Shown: positions 1 through 7,192, counted from the stretch's first letter. The stretch is DNA of 10,306 nt from an uncultured Desulfobacterium sp. (GCA_937124525.1 CAKZLA010000500.1:1-10306), one strand, 5' to 3'. The notes: generated by a model not told the origin, from the letters alone. Numbers and translations: made by a program.

Positions 1-1
1 C

Positions 2-463
2 ATGAAGGACAAAGAACGTTACCCTGACATCATCTGCGCCAACGAAGCCGAGTACCTGGCCGGCAGCGATCCCTTTTACACCAATTCCACCCATCTGCCG
101 GTGAACTACACCGATGATGTGTTTGAGGTCCTGGATCTCCAGGATGGTCTCCAGGTAAAATACACCGGAGGCACGGTACTCCATCTGTTTCTGGGAGAAG
201 AGGTGTGCGATGTGGAGGTGGTCAAGCAGATGGTGCAAAAGGTGGCCAATAACTATAAGCTGCCCTATTTTACCCTGACCCCCACCTTCAGTGTCTGCGC
301 TTCCCATGGTTATATCCCCGGAGAAGAATCCGTGTGCCCCAGGTGCGGCGGGGAAACGGAAGTTTACTCCCGGGTGGTTGGATATCTGCGGCCGGTGAAG
401 CAGTGGAACAACGGCAAACAGACTGAATTTTGCATGCGCAAGACCTTTAAAGTGGCCTCCTGA
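2..463 (+). CDS. nrdD: Anaerobic ribonucleoside-triphosphate reductase, C-terminal part (5' end outside the window)
   Basis: This is the last roughly 150 residues of the class III (glycyl-radical) ribonucleotide reductase, which reduces ribonucleoside triphosphates to deoxyribonucleotides in the anaerobic cytoplasm. In the visible frame the zinc-site ligands are C99, H102, C112 and C115 (CASHGY and CPRCGG). The radical loop is SRVVGYLRPV, whose Gly127 is the expected site of the glycyl radical, followed by the usual KQWNNGK tail. The reading frame is open at the left edge. The ATG at position 2 is almost certainly internal, because the fragment is far shorter than the whole enzyme and carries only its C-terminal motifs. 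The activase gene lies 160 nt downstream on the same strand, the usual pairing. Family assignment is very secure. The start and the catalytic core cannot be judged here. Confidence 0.95.
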   Translation: MKDKERYPDIICANEAEYLAGSDPFYTNSTHLPVNYTDDVFEVLDLQDGLQVKYTGGTVLHLFLGEEVCDVEVVKQMVQKVANNYKLPYFTLTPTFSVCASHGYIPGEESVCPRCGGETEVYSRVVGYLRPVKQWNNGKQTEFCMRKTFKVAS

Positions 464-623
464 GGCGTATTGCCAATAATATCACCGTGGATTTGAGCGG
501 ATTTTAAACCTGTGGATTGGAAAAGGGGCTTTTCTTGTAATTCGGGCACATTTTCCATGAACCAGGTTTTTTTCATCTTCAAGATCAACCATGACAAGAC
601 TGAACAAGAAGGAACACAATCCA

Positions 624-1328
624 ATGTCAATGATTCTGGGGGGACTGCAGAAAAACAGCTTGATTGATTTTCCAGGAACGGTGGCCTGCGTGGTGTTTAC
701 GTCAGGATGTAATTTTTGTTGTCCTTACTGCCATAATCCCGATCTTGCAAGGGGAAAGATGTCCCCCGACAGCCCAACAGAAGCAGATGTGTTTGATTTT
801 CTGGAGAAAAGAAAAGGCATGCTGGACGGAGTGGTGATCACCGGGGGAGAACCGACGTTGCACAAGGATCTTGAAGGATTCTGCTTCAAGATCAAAAATA
901 TGGGCTATAAAATCAAGCTTGATACCAACGGAAGCCACCCCGGCGTGCTGACAAGTCTGCTGCGACGACAATTGCTGGATTTTGTGGCCATGGATATTAA
1001 AAGCAACCTTGAAGGGTACCCCTCCCTTGTAAAAGGCGATTTCCAGGGGGATGCCATCATGGAAACGGTGAAGATTCTCATGGACAGAGCCCCGGCCTAT
1101 GAGTTTAGAACCACCTGTGTTCGTCCCTTTATTGATCTGGCCCTCATGGGGGATATTGGTGGGATGATAAAGGGTGCATCCCACTATGTCCTACAGCATT
1201 GCTCCCGGAATATATCTGTGTTAAATCCCTCTTTTTTTGAGTTGGAAAATCGATTTTTCCAGGACCAGGAGATAGTGGCGCTTCAAAAAGCGGTGGAATC
1301 TTACGTGACAAAATGTTCCATTCGATGA
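624..1328 (+). CDS. nrdG: Anaerobic ribonucleotide reductase activating protein (radical SAM)
   Basis: This is the radical S-adenosylmethionine activase that installs the glycyl radical on NrdD. Counting from the chosen start (234 aa), the [4Fe-4S] motif is C29-x3-C33-x2-C36 inside TSGCNFCCPYCHN. It is followed by the SAM-contacting ITGGEPTL segment and a partial radical-SAM barrel with DTNG and MDIKS strands. The N-terminus GGLQKNSLIDFPG is typical of the longer NrdG/PFL-activase-like proteins. I chose the ATG at 624 because AAGAAGGA (606-613) sits 10 nt upstream. An in-frame ATG at 591 would add 11 residues without a good ribosome-binding site, and an ATG at 630 is also possible. The gene follows nrdD and ends just before a strong terminator, so the pair probably forms the end of an operon. 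Confidence 0.93.
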   Translation: MSMILGGLQKNSLIDFPGTVACVVFTSGCNFCCPYCHNPDLARGKMSPDSPTEADVFDFLEKRKGMLDGVVITGGEPTLHKDLEGFCFKIKNMGYKIKLDTNGSHPGVLTSLLRRQLLDFVAMDIKSNLEGYPSLVKGDFQGDAIMETVKILMDRAPAYEFRTTCVRPFIDLALMGDIGGMIKGASHYVLQHCSRNISVLNPSFFELENRFFQDQEIVALQKAVESYVTKCSIR

Positions 1329-1354
1329 GATAAATGATGCCATGCTGTGATGCC

Positions 1355-1388
1355 AAAGCCCCCCTGAAAAGCGGGGCTTTTGTTTTTT
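1355..1388 (+). terminator. Rho-independent terminator of nrdG
   Basis: AAAGCCCC (1355-1362) pairs perfectly with GGGGCTTT (1373-1380) across a 10-nt loop and is followed by the T-rich run TGTTTTTTATT. The T-tract lies only on the plus-strand side, so it should stop transcripts from nrdD-nrdG. It overlaps the last codon of the convergent gene ending at 1387. That gene has no comparable terminator of its own in this junction. Confidence 0.88.
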
Positions 1389-2346
1389 ATTCCTGGGGTT
1401 CCGGGGGGGAACGGGGGGGGTCTGTTTCATCGGACTGGGGGTAGACCATGCTGCCCGATCGGGACAAATCATATCCGCCTAATTCCTCAGCCGTTTTTTT
1501 AAAAAAATCTTCCTTGAGAAGTCCCAGGAAAAGCTGAATTCCTTTGTCAAAGAATCGATCCTTGGAAATGAGAAGGTCAAATCTTTCCCAGCAGATGGGA
1601 ATGAAATCAAGACCTAGTTTTTCCGCCACGGGTTTAATTCCGGGACCGGCATCGGCTTTTCCAGATAAAACAGCAAAGCCGATGTCCATGTGTTTTGCTT
1701 CAATCCTGTCATACCCCTTAATGGCACTGCCTTTGATTCCCGCTTTTTTAAGTTCTCCGTCAAAGAGCTGACGGGTCCCTGTCCCAAGTGTTCTGTTAAC
1801 AATGGTGATATTGGGCTGTCCCAGGTCTTCTATGTTGTTGATGTTACGGGGATTCCCCTTTTGTACCAGGATTCCCTGTTCACGCATGCAAAAATTTACA
1901 GCGGCGGGCATTTTGTTCATCTCTTTTTCAAGAAAAGGAAAGTTATACTCCTTATCCGGGCCGTTGGTATCGGCCACCAGATGGCTGGAGGCAATGTGGC
2001 ACATGTTTTTTCTCAACGCCCTTATGCCCCCCATGCTGCCGGTAAAACCGAACAAGGCCATGTGGTGGGGGGACTGGCTGTTGAAATGGGATAACATGGT
2101 GTCTAAAAGCAGGTCGTTGCTGCCCGCAATGAGCACCAGTCCATGATAGGGGGGGAGCTTGGCCGCAGGTTCCGGATAATTTATGGTTCCAGATTCAATC
2201 CACTGTCGCACCAGATCAATGGGGAAAAGCCATTTCCCGGTGACCTTTGTGGCGGGAAGTCCCTTATCTGAAATAAGGCTGTAAACCATTTTTTCGTTGA
2301 TGTTTAAAAATTTTGCTACTTCCCGGGTTGAAAGCAATTCACTCAT
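1387..2346 (-). CDS. Excisionase-type HTH regulator with a periplasmic-binding-protein-like domain
   Basis: A 319-residue putative one-component regulator. Residues about 3-53 form an excisionase/MerR-like helix-turn-helix (LLSTREVAKFLNINEKMVYSLISDKGLPATKVTGKWLFP, quoted in parts: STREVAKFLN and KVTGKWLFP). Residues about 70-290 resemble the PBP-like domain often fused to this HTH, with the segments NRTLGTGTRQLFD and HMDIGFAVLSGKADAGPGI typical of anion-binding folds. Proteins of this architecture in anaerobes are often linked to molybdate or tungstate uptake. No transporter or molybdoenzyme gene is visible here, so the ligand is unknown. The start is supported by AAAAGGAG (2355-2362 on the plus map) 8 nt upstream. 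A TATGAT hexamer on the coding strand (2397-2402) could be a -10 box, without a convincing -35. The last 20 residues are Pro/Glu-rich and look disordered. There is no signal peptide, so the protein is cytoplasmic. Domain calls are confident; function is inferred. Confidence 0.85.
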   Translation of the reverse strand: MSELLSTREVAKFLNINEKMVYSLISDKGLPATKVTGKWLFPIDLVRQWIESGTINYPEPAAKLPPYHGLVLIAGSNDLLLDTMLSHFNSQSPHHMALFGFTGSMGGIRALRKNMCHIASSHLVADTNGPDKEYNFPFLEKEMNKMPAAVNFCMREQGILVQKGNPRNINNIEDLGQPNITIVNRTLGTGTRQLFDGELKKAGIKGSAIKGYDRIEAKHMDIGFAVLSGKADAGPGIKPVAEKLGLDFIPICWERFDLLISKDRFFDKGIQLFLGLLKEDFFKKTAEELGGYDLSRSGSMVYPQSDETDPPRSPPEPQE

Positions 2347-2466
2347 TCTTGGGACTCCTTTTACATGGGGATATTTGAGCTTAATTTATGAGCCATATCA
2401 TATTTTGTCGTAAATCTCTATCCTTCTTAATAACTCAATTTTCAGATTTAAACTTGGCTCCATGGG

Positions 2467-2491
2467 GGCAGGCCTGACTTATTGGCCTACC
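2467..2491 (+). promoter_or_regulatory. Inverted repeat upstream of the first HD-domain gene
   Basis: GGCAGGCC (2467-2474) and GGCCTACC (2484-2491) form a stem with seven of eight pairs and one C/A mismatch around the loop TGACTTATT. It sits about 100 nt before the HD-domain start and about 120 nt from the divergent regulator start. It could be an operator for that regulator or a leader hairpin. No T-tract follows, so it is not a terminator. The rest of the 242-nt intergenic region (2347-2588) is AT-rich and shows nothing else I can name. Confidence 0.35.
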
Positions 2492-2588
2492 TGGGAAGAT
2501 AGCGTCACAGTATGGGTTGATGAATTTAAATAACCGTGGTATGCGTGGAGACAATTATCACAATTTATTTTTGGGGCGGAAGAAAATT

Positions 2589-3440
2589 ATGAAATCTGAA
2601 ACGCTGGAGCAGTTAAAACAGTTTTTTCTGGCATATGCAGATCAATACATAAAAGGGTCCCATGATCCTGAGCCATTGATACTGAAAAAGGACCACACCT
2701 TGAGGGTGTGCACAGAAATTCTTGCCCTGGGCAAGGTCCTTATGCTTGATGAAAATGACATGATGCTGGCCGAGACCATGGCTCTTTTTCATGATCTGGG
2801 ACGATTCAAGCAGTATGAAACCTATAAAACTTTTTTGGATCATCAATCGGAAAATCATGCCCGGCTCAGTCTCCAGGAGATTGATGCCCATGGCATACTG
2901 GCCCCCCTGGCCGGGGAAGAGCGCTCTTTGATTAAAAAAGCCATTGCCTTTCATAACGCAGCGGATATTCCCAGGCAAGGGGATGACAGATTTCTTTTTT
3001 TCATGGGCCTGCTCCGGGATGCAGATAAGCTTGATATCTGGCGGGTGGTCATCGGGAATTACACCAACCCCCGGCCGGGCAGTCAGCGAGCCATCAACCT
3101 GGGGCTTGTGGATGACCATGGATTTTCCACCGATGCCATTGACGCCATCCTGGCTGGAACCTTTGTTAAAAGTGGTTCCATAAAACGCCTTAATGATTTG
3201 AAGTTGATGCAGATTAGCTGGGTGTTTGATTTGAATTTTCCCCAGTCTGTTTTATGGGTGAAAGAGCGGGGCTACATTGAGAAAATTGCCGCCACCCTGC
3301 CGGATAACCCAAGGGTGAAAAAGGCCATTACCCATGTGAGTCAATATCTGGATACATTTTCACCCTTGAACGGGTTTTCCGGCAATAATGTGGAGATTAT
3401 GCAGATTCATCATGGTTTTCACAACAGGGCAGGTGTATAG
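2589..3440 (+). CDS. HD-domain phosphohydrolase
   Basis: A 283-residue soluble HD-superfamily protein, a metal-dependent phosphohydrolase or phosphodiesterase of unknown substrate. The metal-binding set is complete: H36 (KKDHTLRV), the H68-D69 doublet (ALFHDLGRF), H90 (SENHARLS), H122 (AIAFHNAAD) and D144/D146 (LLRDADKLDIW). No HD-GYP motif, GGDEF, helicase or sensor domain is present, so neither a c-di-GMP phosphodiesterase nor a Cas3-type nuclease is indicated. I chose the ATG at 2589, with GGAAGA about 5 nt upstream. The frame extends to a TTG at 2517, but those 24 residues are asparagine-rich, lack a ribosome-binding site and add nothing conserved. The stop codon is followed after 3 nt by the start of the LPP20-like gene, which indicates co-transcription and probable translational coupling. 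HD family membership is secure; the substrate is unknown. Confidence 0.88.
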   Translation: MKSETLEQLKQFFLAYADQYIKGSHDPEPLILKKDHTLRVCTEILALGKVLMLDENDMMLAETMALFHDLGRFKQYETYKTFLDHQSENHARLSLQEIDAHGILAPLAGEERSLIKKAIAFHNAADIPRQGDDRFLFFMGLLRDADKLDIWRVVIGNYTNPRPGSQRAINLGLVDDHGFSTDAIDAILAGTFVKSGSIKRLNDLKLMQISWVFDLNFPQSVLWVKERGYIEKIAATLPDNPRVKKAITHVSQYLDTFSPLNGFSGNNVEIMQIHHGFHNRAGV

Positions 3441-3443
3441 TCA

Positions 3444-4319
3444 ATGGTGGGCTCTGTGAGCATGTTAAAATCATCGGTTCTATGGCTGTTGTTAGGGGTT
3501 AGTCTGTTTTTCGCGTCTGTGGTGTCTGGAGCTCAGTATATGGAGATACCGCAGAATGAGTGTGTTGTGCAGTTTTCCCAGGGCTATGTCAATTGGAGCA
3601 CCGGGATGGTGTGTGCCACTGGAAAAGTTGTGCCCGCAGACCGTAAAAAAGCAGACTCCCCTGATTTTATTTTGAGTGCTGCCCGAGGTGCTGCCAGGCA
3701 TAATCTTGTTGATATCTTGAAACAGTTGAATATTCATGCAGGCCAAAGCGTGGGAGCCCTTGCTGCATCGGATGATCATATTCTTGCTGGTATTGAAAAA
3801 AATGTCATGGACGCCAAATTGATCAAACAGTCCTACACTTCCAATCGCAGCATTGAAGTGGTGCTGGAAACCTCCATGTTCGGAGGTTTTCTTCAGCTGG
3901 TGCTACCCGAAGAGATTAAATCCATTCCCACCCTTGAGATCATTAAATCCCCGGCATCGTCCAGGAAAAATCAGTTGGAATATACTGGACTCATCATTGA
4001 TGCCAGCGCCATTGGATTTGATCCGGTGCTTTATCCGGTGGTGATCAGTGAACTGGGTGAAGAGATATATAATTCCCTTTTTATCAGCCGGGAGTTTGCT
4101 GTGCAGCAAGGCGTGTGCCGTTACCTGTGCCGCATGGATTCTGCTGAAATCGCAAAATGGGTGGGAGATAATCCCATCCGGGTGAAGGGGCTCAGAAAGG
4201 GGGGGGATGGGAATTCATCCATTGTCATCAGTAAATCCGATGCCGATAAAATTGAAAAAATCCGGGAACGTCATCGCTTCATGAAAGCGTGCCAGGTGAT
4301 TATTCTGGTGTCACAGTGA
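3444..4319 (+). CDS. Exported LPP20-like protein of unknown function
   Basis: A 291-residue secreted protein. The N-terminus has a typical signal peptide: a hydrophobic core (SSVLWLLLGVSLFFASVV) and a likely cleavage after SGA near residue 30. There is no lipobox cysteine, so a soluble periplasmic form is more likely than a lipoprotein. Residues about 75-150 resemble the LPP20 domain (AARGAARHNLVDILKQL and later SNRSIEVVLETSMFGGFLQLVLP). The C-terminal half has the YTGLIIDASAIGF...VISELGEEIY segment and the final KIRERHRFMKACQVIILV strand that recur in LPP20-like proteins of deltaproteobacteria. AGGTG (3431-3435) precedes the ATG at 3444. An in-frame ATG at 3462 would give a cleaner signal peptide but a poorer ribosome-binding site. 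It starts 3 nt after the HD gene. Its role is unknown; a surface or envelope role is only a guess. Confidence 0.8.
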   Translation: MVGSVSMLKSSVLWLLLGVSLFFASVVSGAQYMEIPQNECVVQFSQGYVNWSTGMVCATGKVVPADRKKADSPDFILSAARGAARHNLVDILKQLNIHAGQSVGALAASDDHILAGIEKNVMDAKLIKQSYTSNRSIEVVLETSMFGGFLQLVLPEEIKSIPTLEIIKSPASSRKNQLEYTGLIIDASAIGFDPVLYPVVISELGEEIYNSLFISREFAVQQGVCRYLCRMDSAEIAKWVGDNPIRVKGLRKGGDGNSSIVISKSDADKIEKIRERHRFMKACQVIILVSQ

Positions 4320-4335
4320 CCCTTGCACCTTGGTT

Positions 4336-4398
4336 TGCCCACAACGAAAGTTGAAACTCTCATGATTCCAGCATTCTGGGCGGAGTTTCATGTGAAAA
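4336..4398 (+). repeat. Structured intergenic element, copy A
   Basis: Starts with TGCCCACAACGAA (4336-4348), then 3 nt, then an 8-bp perfect stem TGAAACTC (4352-4359) / GAGTTTCA (4383-4390). The loop holds a second small hairpin, CCAG-CATT-CTGG (4368-4379). It ends in TTTCATGTGAAAA. The same arrangement is found on the minus strand at 8514-8569. The ribosome-binding site of the next gene begins about 7 nt downstream, so as RNA it would lie in that gene's leader. No T-tract follows. Confidence 0.6.
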
Positions 4399-4415
4399 AT
4401 TAATAAAGGAGTGCA

Positions 4416-5000
4416 ATGGATTCTTATATTCCCTCAAGAGAAGATGCCTTGATTCTTTTTAAACACTATAACAAGAGTGACAGCCTGTTGCGCCACGCCC
4501 TTTCCGTGGAGGGTGTCATGGGGCATTTTGCCGATAAGTTCAATGAAGACAGACAGCCATGGGAGGTGATCGGGCTGGTCCATGATTTGGACTATGAAAT
4601 GTATCCCGATGCCCATTGCACAAAATGCCGTGAGATCCTCATGGAAAATAATTGGCCAGAAGCCTATATTCGTGCGGTGGTCAGCCATGGATGGGGCATT
4701 TGTTCAGAGGTGGAACCCAAAACCCGGCTGGAAAAAACACTTTACGCAGTGGATGAACTCACCGGGCTTGTGGCCAGTGCTGCCCTGGTGAGGCCTTCAA
4801 AGAGTGTACTGGATCTCACAGCAAAATCGGTAAAAAAGAAGTGGAAGGATAAGCGGTTTGCCGCTGGCGTGGATCGTACCATTATTGATAAAGGTGCTGA
4901 TATGTTGGGCATGGATCGAACGGAATTGATCACCGAGACCATTTCCGGTATGCGACGTGTTGCCCAGGCCATTGGTCTCAAGGGTAATGTGTCTACTTGA
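4416..5000 (+). CDS. HDIG-type HD-domain hydrolase
   Basis: A 194-residue cytoplasmic HD-superfamily protein, unrelated in detail to the HD protein upstream. Ligand residues visible are H27 (LLRHALSVE), the H56-D57 doublet (GLVHDLDYEMYP), H67, H91 (AVVSHGWG) and D113 (YAVDELTGLV), so the metal centre looks intact. Conserved small proteins of this type are usually annotated only as HDIG-domain hydrolases, and the natural substrate is not established. The ATG at 4416 is preceded by AAAGGAG (4405-4411), a near-ideal site. The 96-nt gap to the LPP20-like gene contains structured element A, which could set this gene's expression apart from the upstream pair. It lies 105 nt before the cyclase gene on the same strand. 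Confidence 0.88.
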   Translation: MDSYIPSREDALILFKHYNKSDSLLRHALSVEGVMGHFADKFNEDRQPWEVIGLVHDLDYEMYPDAHCTKCREILMENNWPEAYIRAVVSHGWGICSEVEPKTRLEKTLYAVDELTGLVASAALVRPSKSVLDLTAKSVKKKWKDKRFAAGVDRTIIDKGADMLGMDRTELITETISGMRRVAQAIGLKGNVST

Positions 5001-5105
5001 GTTTTCAACCCCGACATTTCACCTGTGTGTTGTTTCCAAAACCAGAGGACAGTCTTTTGAGTTGTGGGCTCTTTTGGCCTGTTCCAAAGGGAGTGTTGCC
5101 CCATT

Positions 5106-6890
5106 ATGTTGCCCATTCATCACATCCAGGCAGAAATTAAGGAAATTGATGCGGCCTTTTGTTGTTTTGAATTAAAAGGGTCTCCAGGAGAACTTCTTGA
5201 ATCTCTGGCGTGTTTTGAGAAAAAAACCATCCGTTTCATTACCGTTCTGGAACTAAATGCCGTTGTCAAGTGGTATAAGAGTCTTTTTTTTCAGAAAGCT
5301 TTTTTGTTCCAGCGGGCAGAAGAGTTGCTGGACGAGGCCCTGGATACCATTGAGGAGCAGGGGGATGATTATTTCTGCCGCTGGAAGGTGAAAATTTATA
5401 TCTCACTGGGATATGTCCACCGTGCCCAGTGGAATTATCTGGATGCTGAGTTTTATCTGACATATGCCCTGAAACTCGCAAAATCCATTCCGGAATTGCA
5501 TAAATTTCTTGGGGAAATTTATTCCAGTTTAAGCCGGGTGAGCCTCTTCCTCAGCCAGCATCACCAGGCAAACAGCTATGCTTCCCATGAGAAAGAAGTG
5601 TGCCTGGAACATTATCAAGCGGCCCCATCAGAAAAAAATACGGGTATTATATATGCGTATGCATTGATTAACCACAGTCGTATCAGACGTCTGATCGGTG
5701 TAGTGGATCATGAAAATGAGGACAATCTTAGAGAGGCTGTACAGATTGCTTCCAGATTCACCAACGAAAAATGCAGTATTATTTGTGCCCTGGAAATGGC
5801 CGAATTTAAATTTGCGGCCCACAAAATGGGCGAGGCCCTGGACATGGCTCTGGAGTTGGAATCCCGGCTGAAAAGCAGAGGGATGATTGAGGAGGGTATG
5901 CAGGCGGGCCTTCTGGCTGCAAAGGTCTATGAAAAAATTCTGGACTACGAGTTGGCCGAAGGAAAATTCAATGAGATTATTCAACAATCCAAGTCTCATC
6001 ATTTAAAAATAGGACAGATCGCTGCGGATGCATTGTATGGGCTGGGGTTAACCTATTATCGCATGGATCAGGAACAAAATGCCTATGACTGTTTTCGAGA
6101 GTCTGCCAGGATGGGGATGGTGCTTGGCATCAAGGATATTATTATCCGATCCTTTGACGCTGCCAGGGTTATTGACAAGTATAAGGCCCGGGAATTATTG
6201 TCATCAAACCTGGCCTATCAGGATGCCGCTTTTGTGAAGAACCGGCTCAGCCGAAGTTTCACCCCCTTTAAAAGCTCCAGAACTAAAACCCGGCTTTTTG
6301 CCAGCACACTGTTTGTGGATATAGTGGGCTTCAGCAGCTTGATGAAGGCCTCGGATGAAAGTCTGACCATACAAATGGTGGATGAATTCATTGATCGCAT
6401 GTCTTTGATCATTTATCAGTACAATGGATATATTGATAAATTCCTGGGCGACGGATTCATGGCTATTTTTGAGCATGGAGATCACATTTCTTCAAAAAAA
6501 GTCATGGATGCCATTCGCTCGGGCATTGATATTTACCGGGCCTTGAAACATAAAAATCGTAAACTGGGTGCGGTGTATGGTTCTGATACAAAGATCAATG
6601 TACGCATCGGGATCAGTACCGGAGAGATTTTTGCCATGATCCTTGGCAATTACATTAAAACGGAGTTTACCTATCTCGGGAACTCGGTTAATCTTGCCTC
6701 AAAACTGGAAAGCCAAGCCAGTAATCAATGCATGCTCATTGATGAAGAAACCTATCTCCAGGCAAAGGATCGAATTGTTTCAGAACCTGAGATTATAACC
6801 ATTCCCGGCCTGGGCAAAACCTCTGTCCATAAGGTGTTGAGGCTTGCCCGGATGAACAAGCGGCCGGATTTTGGGGTTGAAACACAATAG
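5106..6890 (+). CDS. TPR-containing class III adenylate/guanylate cyclase
   Basis: A 594-residue protein with no signal peptide or membrane segment. Residues about 40-340 are helical with tetratricopeptide-like repeats (for example YLDAEFYLTYALKLAKS and ADALYGLGLTYYRMDQEQNA). Residues about 395-585 are a class III nucleotidyl cyclase domain. Both catalytic metal-binding aspartates are present: D405 in FVDIVGFSS and D449 in KFLGDGFMA. The substrate-selecting positions read K445 and T522 (TYLGNSVN), a Lys-Thr pair that favours ATP, so cAMP is the likely product. The transition-state Asn is N529, but the partner normally Arg is K533 (VNLASKLE). I chose the ATG at 5106 with AAAGGGAG (5086-5093) upstream; a GTG at 5064 would add 14 residues with no ribosome-binding site. 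It follows two HD-domain genes on the same strand. Domain calls are strong; activity and stimulus are inferred. Confidence 0.9.
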   Translation: MLPIHHIQAEIKEIDAAFCCFELKGSPGELLESLACFEKKTIRFITVLELNAVVKWYKSLFFQKAFLFQRAEELLDEALDTIEEQGDDYFCRWKVKIYISLGYVHRAQWNYLDAEFYLTYALKLAKSIPELHKFLGEIYSSLSRVSLFLSQHHQANSYASHEKEVCLEHYQAAPSEKNTGIIYAYALINHSRIRRLIGVVDHENEDNLREAVQIASRFTNEKCSIICALEMAEFKFAAHKMGEALDMALELESRLKSRGMIEEGMQAGLLAAKVYEKILDYELAEGKFNEIIQQSKSHHLKIGQIAADALYGLGLTYYRMDQEQNAYDCFRESARMGMVLGIKDIIIRSFDAARVIDKYKARELLSSNLAYQDAAFVKNRLSRSFTPFKSSRTKTRLFASTLFVDIVGFSSLMKASDESLTIQMVDEFIDRMSLIIYQYNGYIDKFLGDGFMAIFEHGDHISSKKVMDAIRSGIDIYRALKHKNRKLGAVYGSDTKINVRIGISTGEIFAMILGNYIKTEFTYLGNSVNLASKLESQASNQCMLIDEETYLQAKDRIVSEPEIITIPGLGKTSVHKVLRLARMNKRPDFGVETQ

Positions 6891-6932
6891 GGCGGTTTGG
6901 TGCGACAGACTGTCGTACAGGGATCAACCCGC

Positions 6933-7124
6933 TCATGAAAAGCCCTTGGGGGCCTCTGCGGCACAGGTGCCCATGCTGGCTCCCATGAAGCTGCACGCAC
7001 TCATTATTTTGGCAACCTCTTTGCTATTGCATTTGGGACAGTTAATCACCTCCTTATCTCCGGCAAAAACAAGTTTTTCAAAAACGGTTTCACATTTTTC
7101 ACAGCGGTATTCGTAAATAGGCAT
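6933..7124 (-). CDS. FmdB-family zinc-ribbon protein
   Basis: A 63-residue protein beginning MPIYEYRCEKC, the hallmark of the FmdB/CxxC_CxxC small regulatory-protein family. Two CxxC knuckles (C8/C11 and C29/C32) should bind one zinc ion. The tail is Gly/Ala/Ser-rich with two further cysteines (C44, C54) and no known function. The family is named after a putative regulator of formamidase or formylmethanofuran dehydrogenase genes, but most members are uncharacterised. AAGGGA (7132-7137 on the plus map) lies 7 nt before the ATG. It is the last gene of the minus-strand group containing the thioredoxin-fold and CcdA-type genes, separated from the former by a tandem heptamer array. It converges on the cyclase gene with a 42-nt gap. 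Confidence 0.88.
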   Translation of the reverse strand: MPIYEYRCEKCETVFEKLVFAGDKEVINCPKCNSKEVAKIMSACSFMGASMGTCAAEAPKGFS

Positions 7125-7149
7125 GAATTTGTCCCTTGCTTATGGTATC

Positions 7150-7192
7150 TTTTGGGTACTGGGTACTGGGTACTGGGTACTGGGTACTGGGT
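7150..7192. repeat. Tandem heptanucleotide array (GGGTACT)n
   Basis: Five perfect head-to-tail copies of GGGTACT (7154-7188), followed by a partial GGGT and preceded by TTTT. On the strand of the surrounding genes the unit reads AGTACCC. The array fills most of the spacer between the thioredoxin-fold and fmdB-type genes. It starts 4 nt after the former's stop codon and ends about 25 nt before the latter's start. A shorter copy occurs at 7687-7702. Confidence 0.95.

Noticed and set aside
520..534. GAAAAG-GGG-CTTTTC hairpin in the nrdD-nrdG spacer as an attenuator
   Set aside because: The stem is only 6 bp, mostly A-T, with a 3-nt loop, and it is not followed by a run of T. The spacer otherwise shows nothing recognisable.
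1544..2146. Open frames on the plus strand opposite the HTH/binding-protein gene
   Set aside because: The minus-strand frame has clear domains, a ribosome-binding site and full length. The opposite frames have no recognisable motif and no ribosome-binding site.
2589..5000. The two HD-domain proteins as Cas3-type nucleases or parts of a CRISPR or other defence system
   Set aside because: No helicase domain, no cas genes and no direct-repeat/spacer array are present. Both proteins look like stand-alone phosphohydrolases.
5054..5070. A possible third copy of the structured element: GTTGTGGGC at 5061-5069 is the complement of GCCCACAAC
   Set aside because: Only 9 nt match, the following GAA block is not kept, and no outer stem of the A/B type can be drawn next to it.
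6903..6915. Dyad CGACAG-A-CTGTCG between the convergent cyclase and fmdB-type genes as a bidirectional terminator
   Set aside because: A hairpin with a usable loop has only about 4 bp, and no T-tract follows on either strand.
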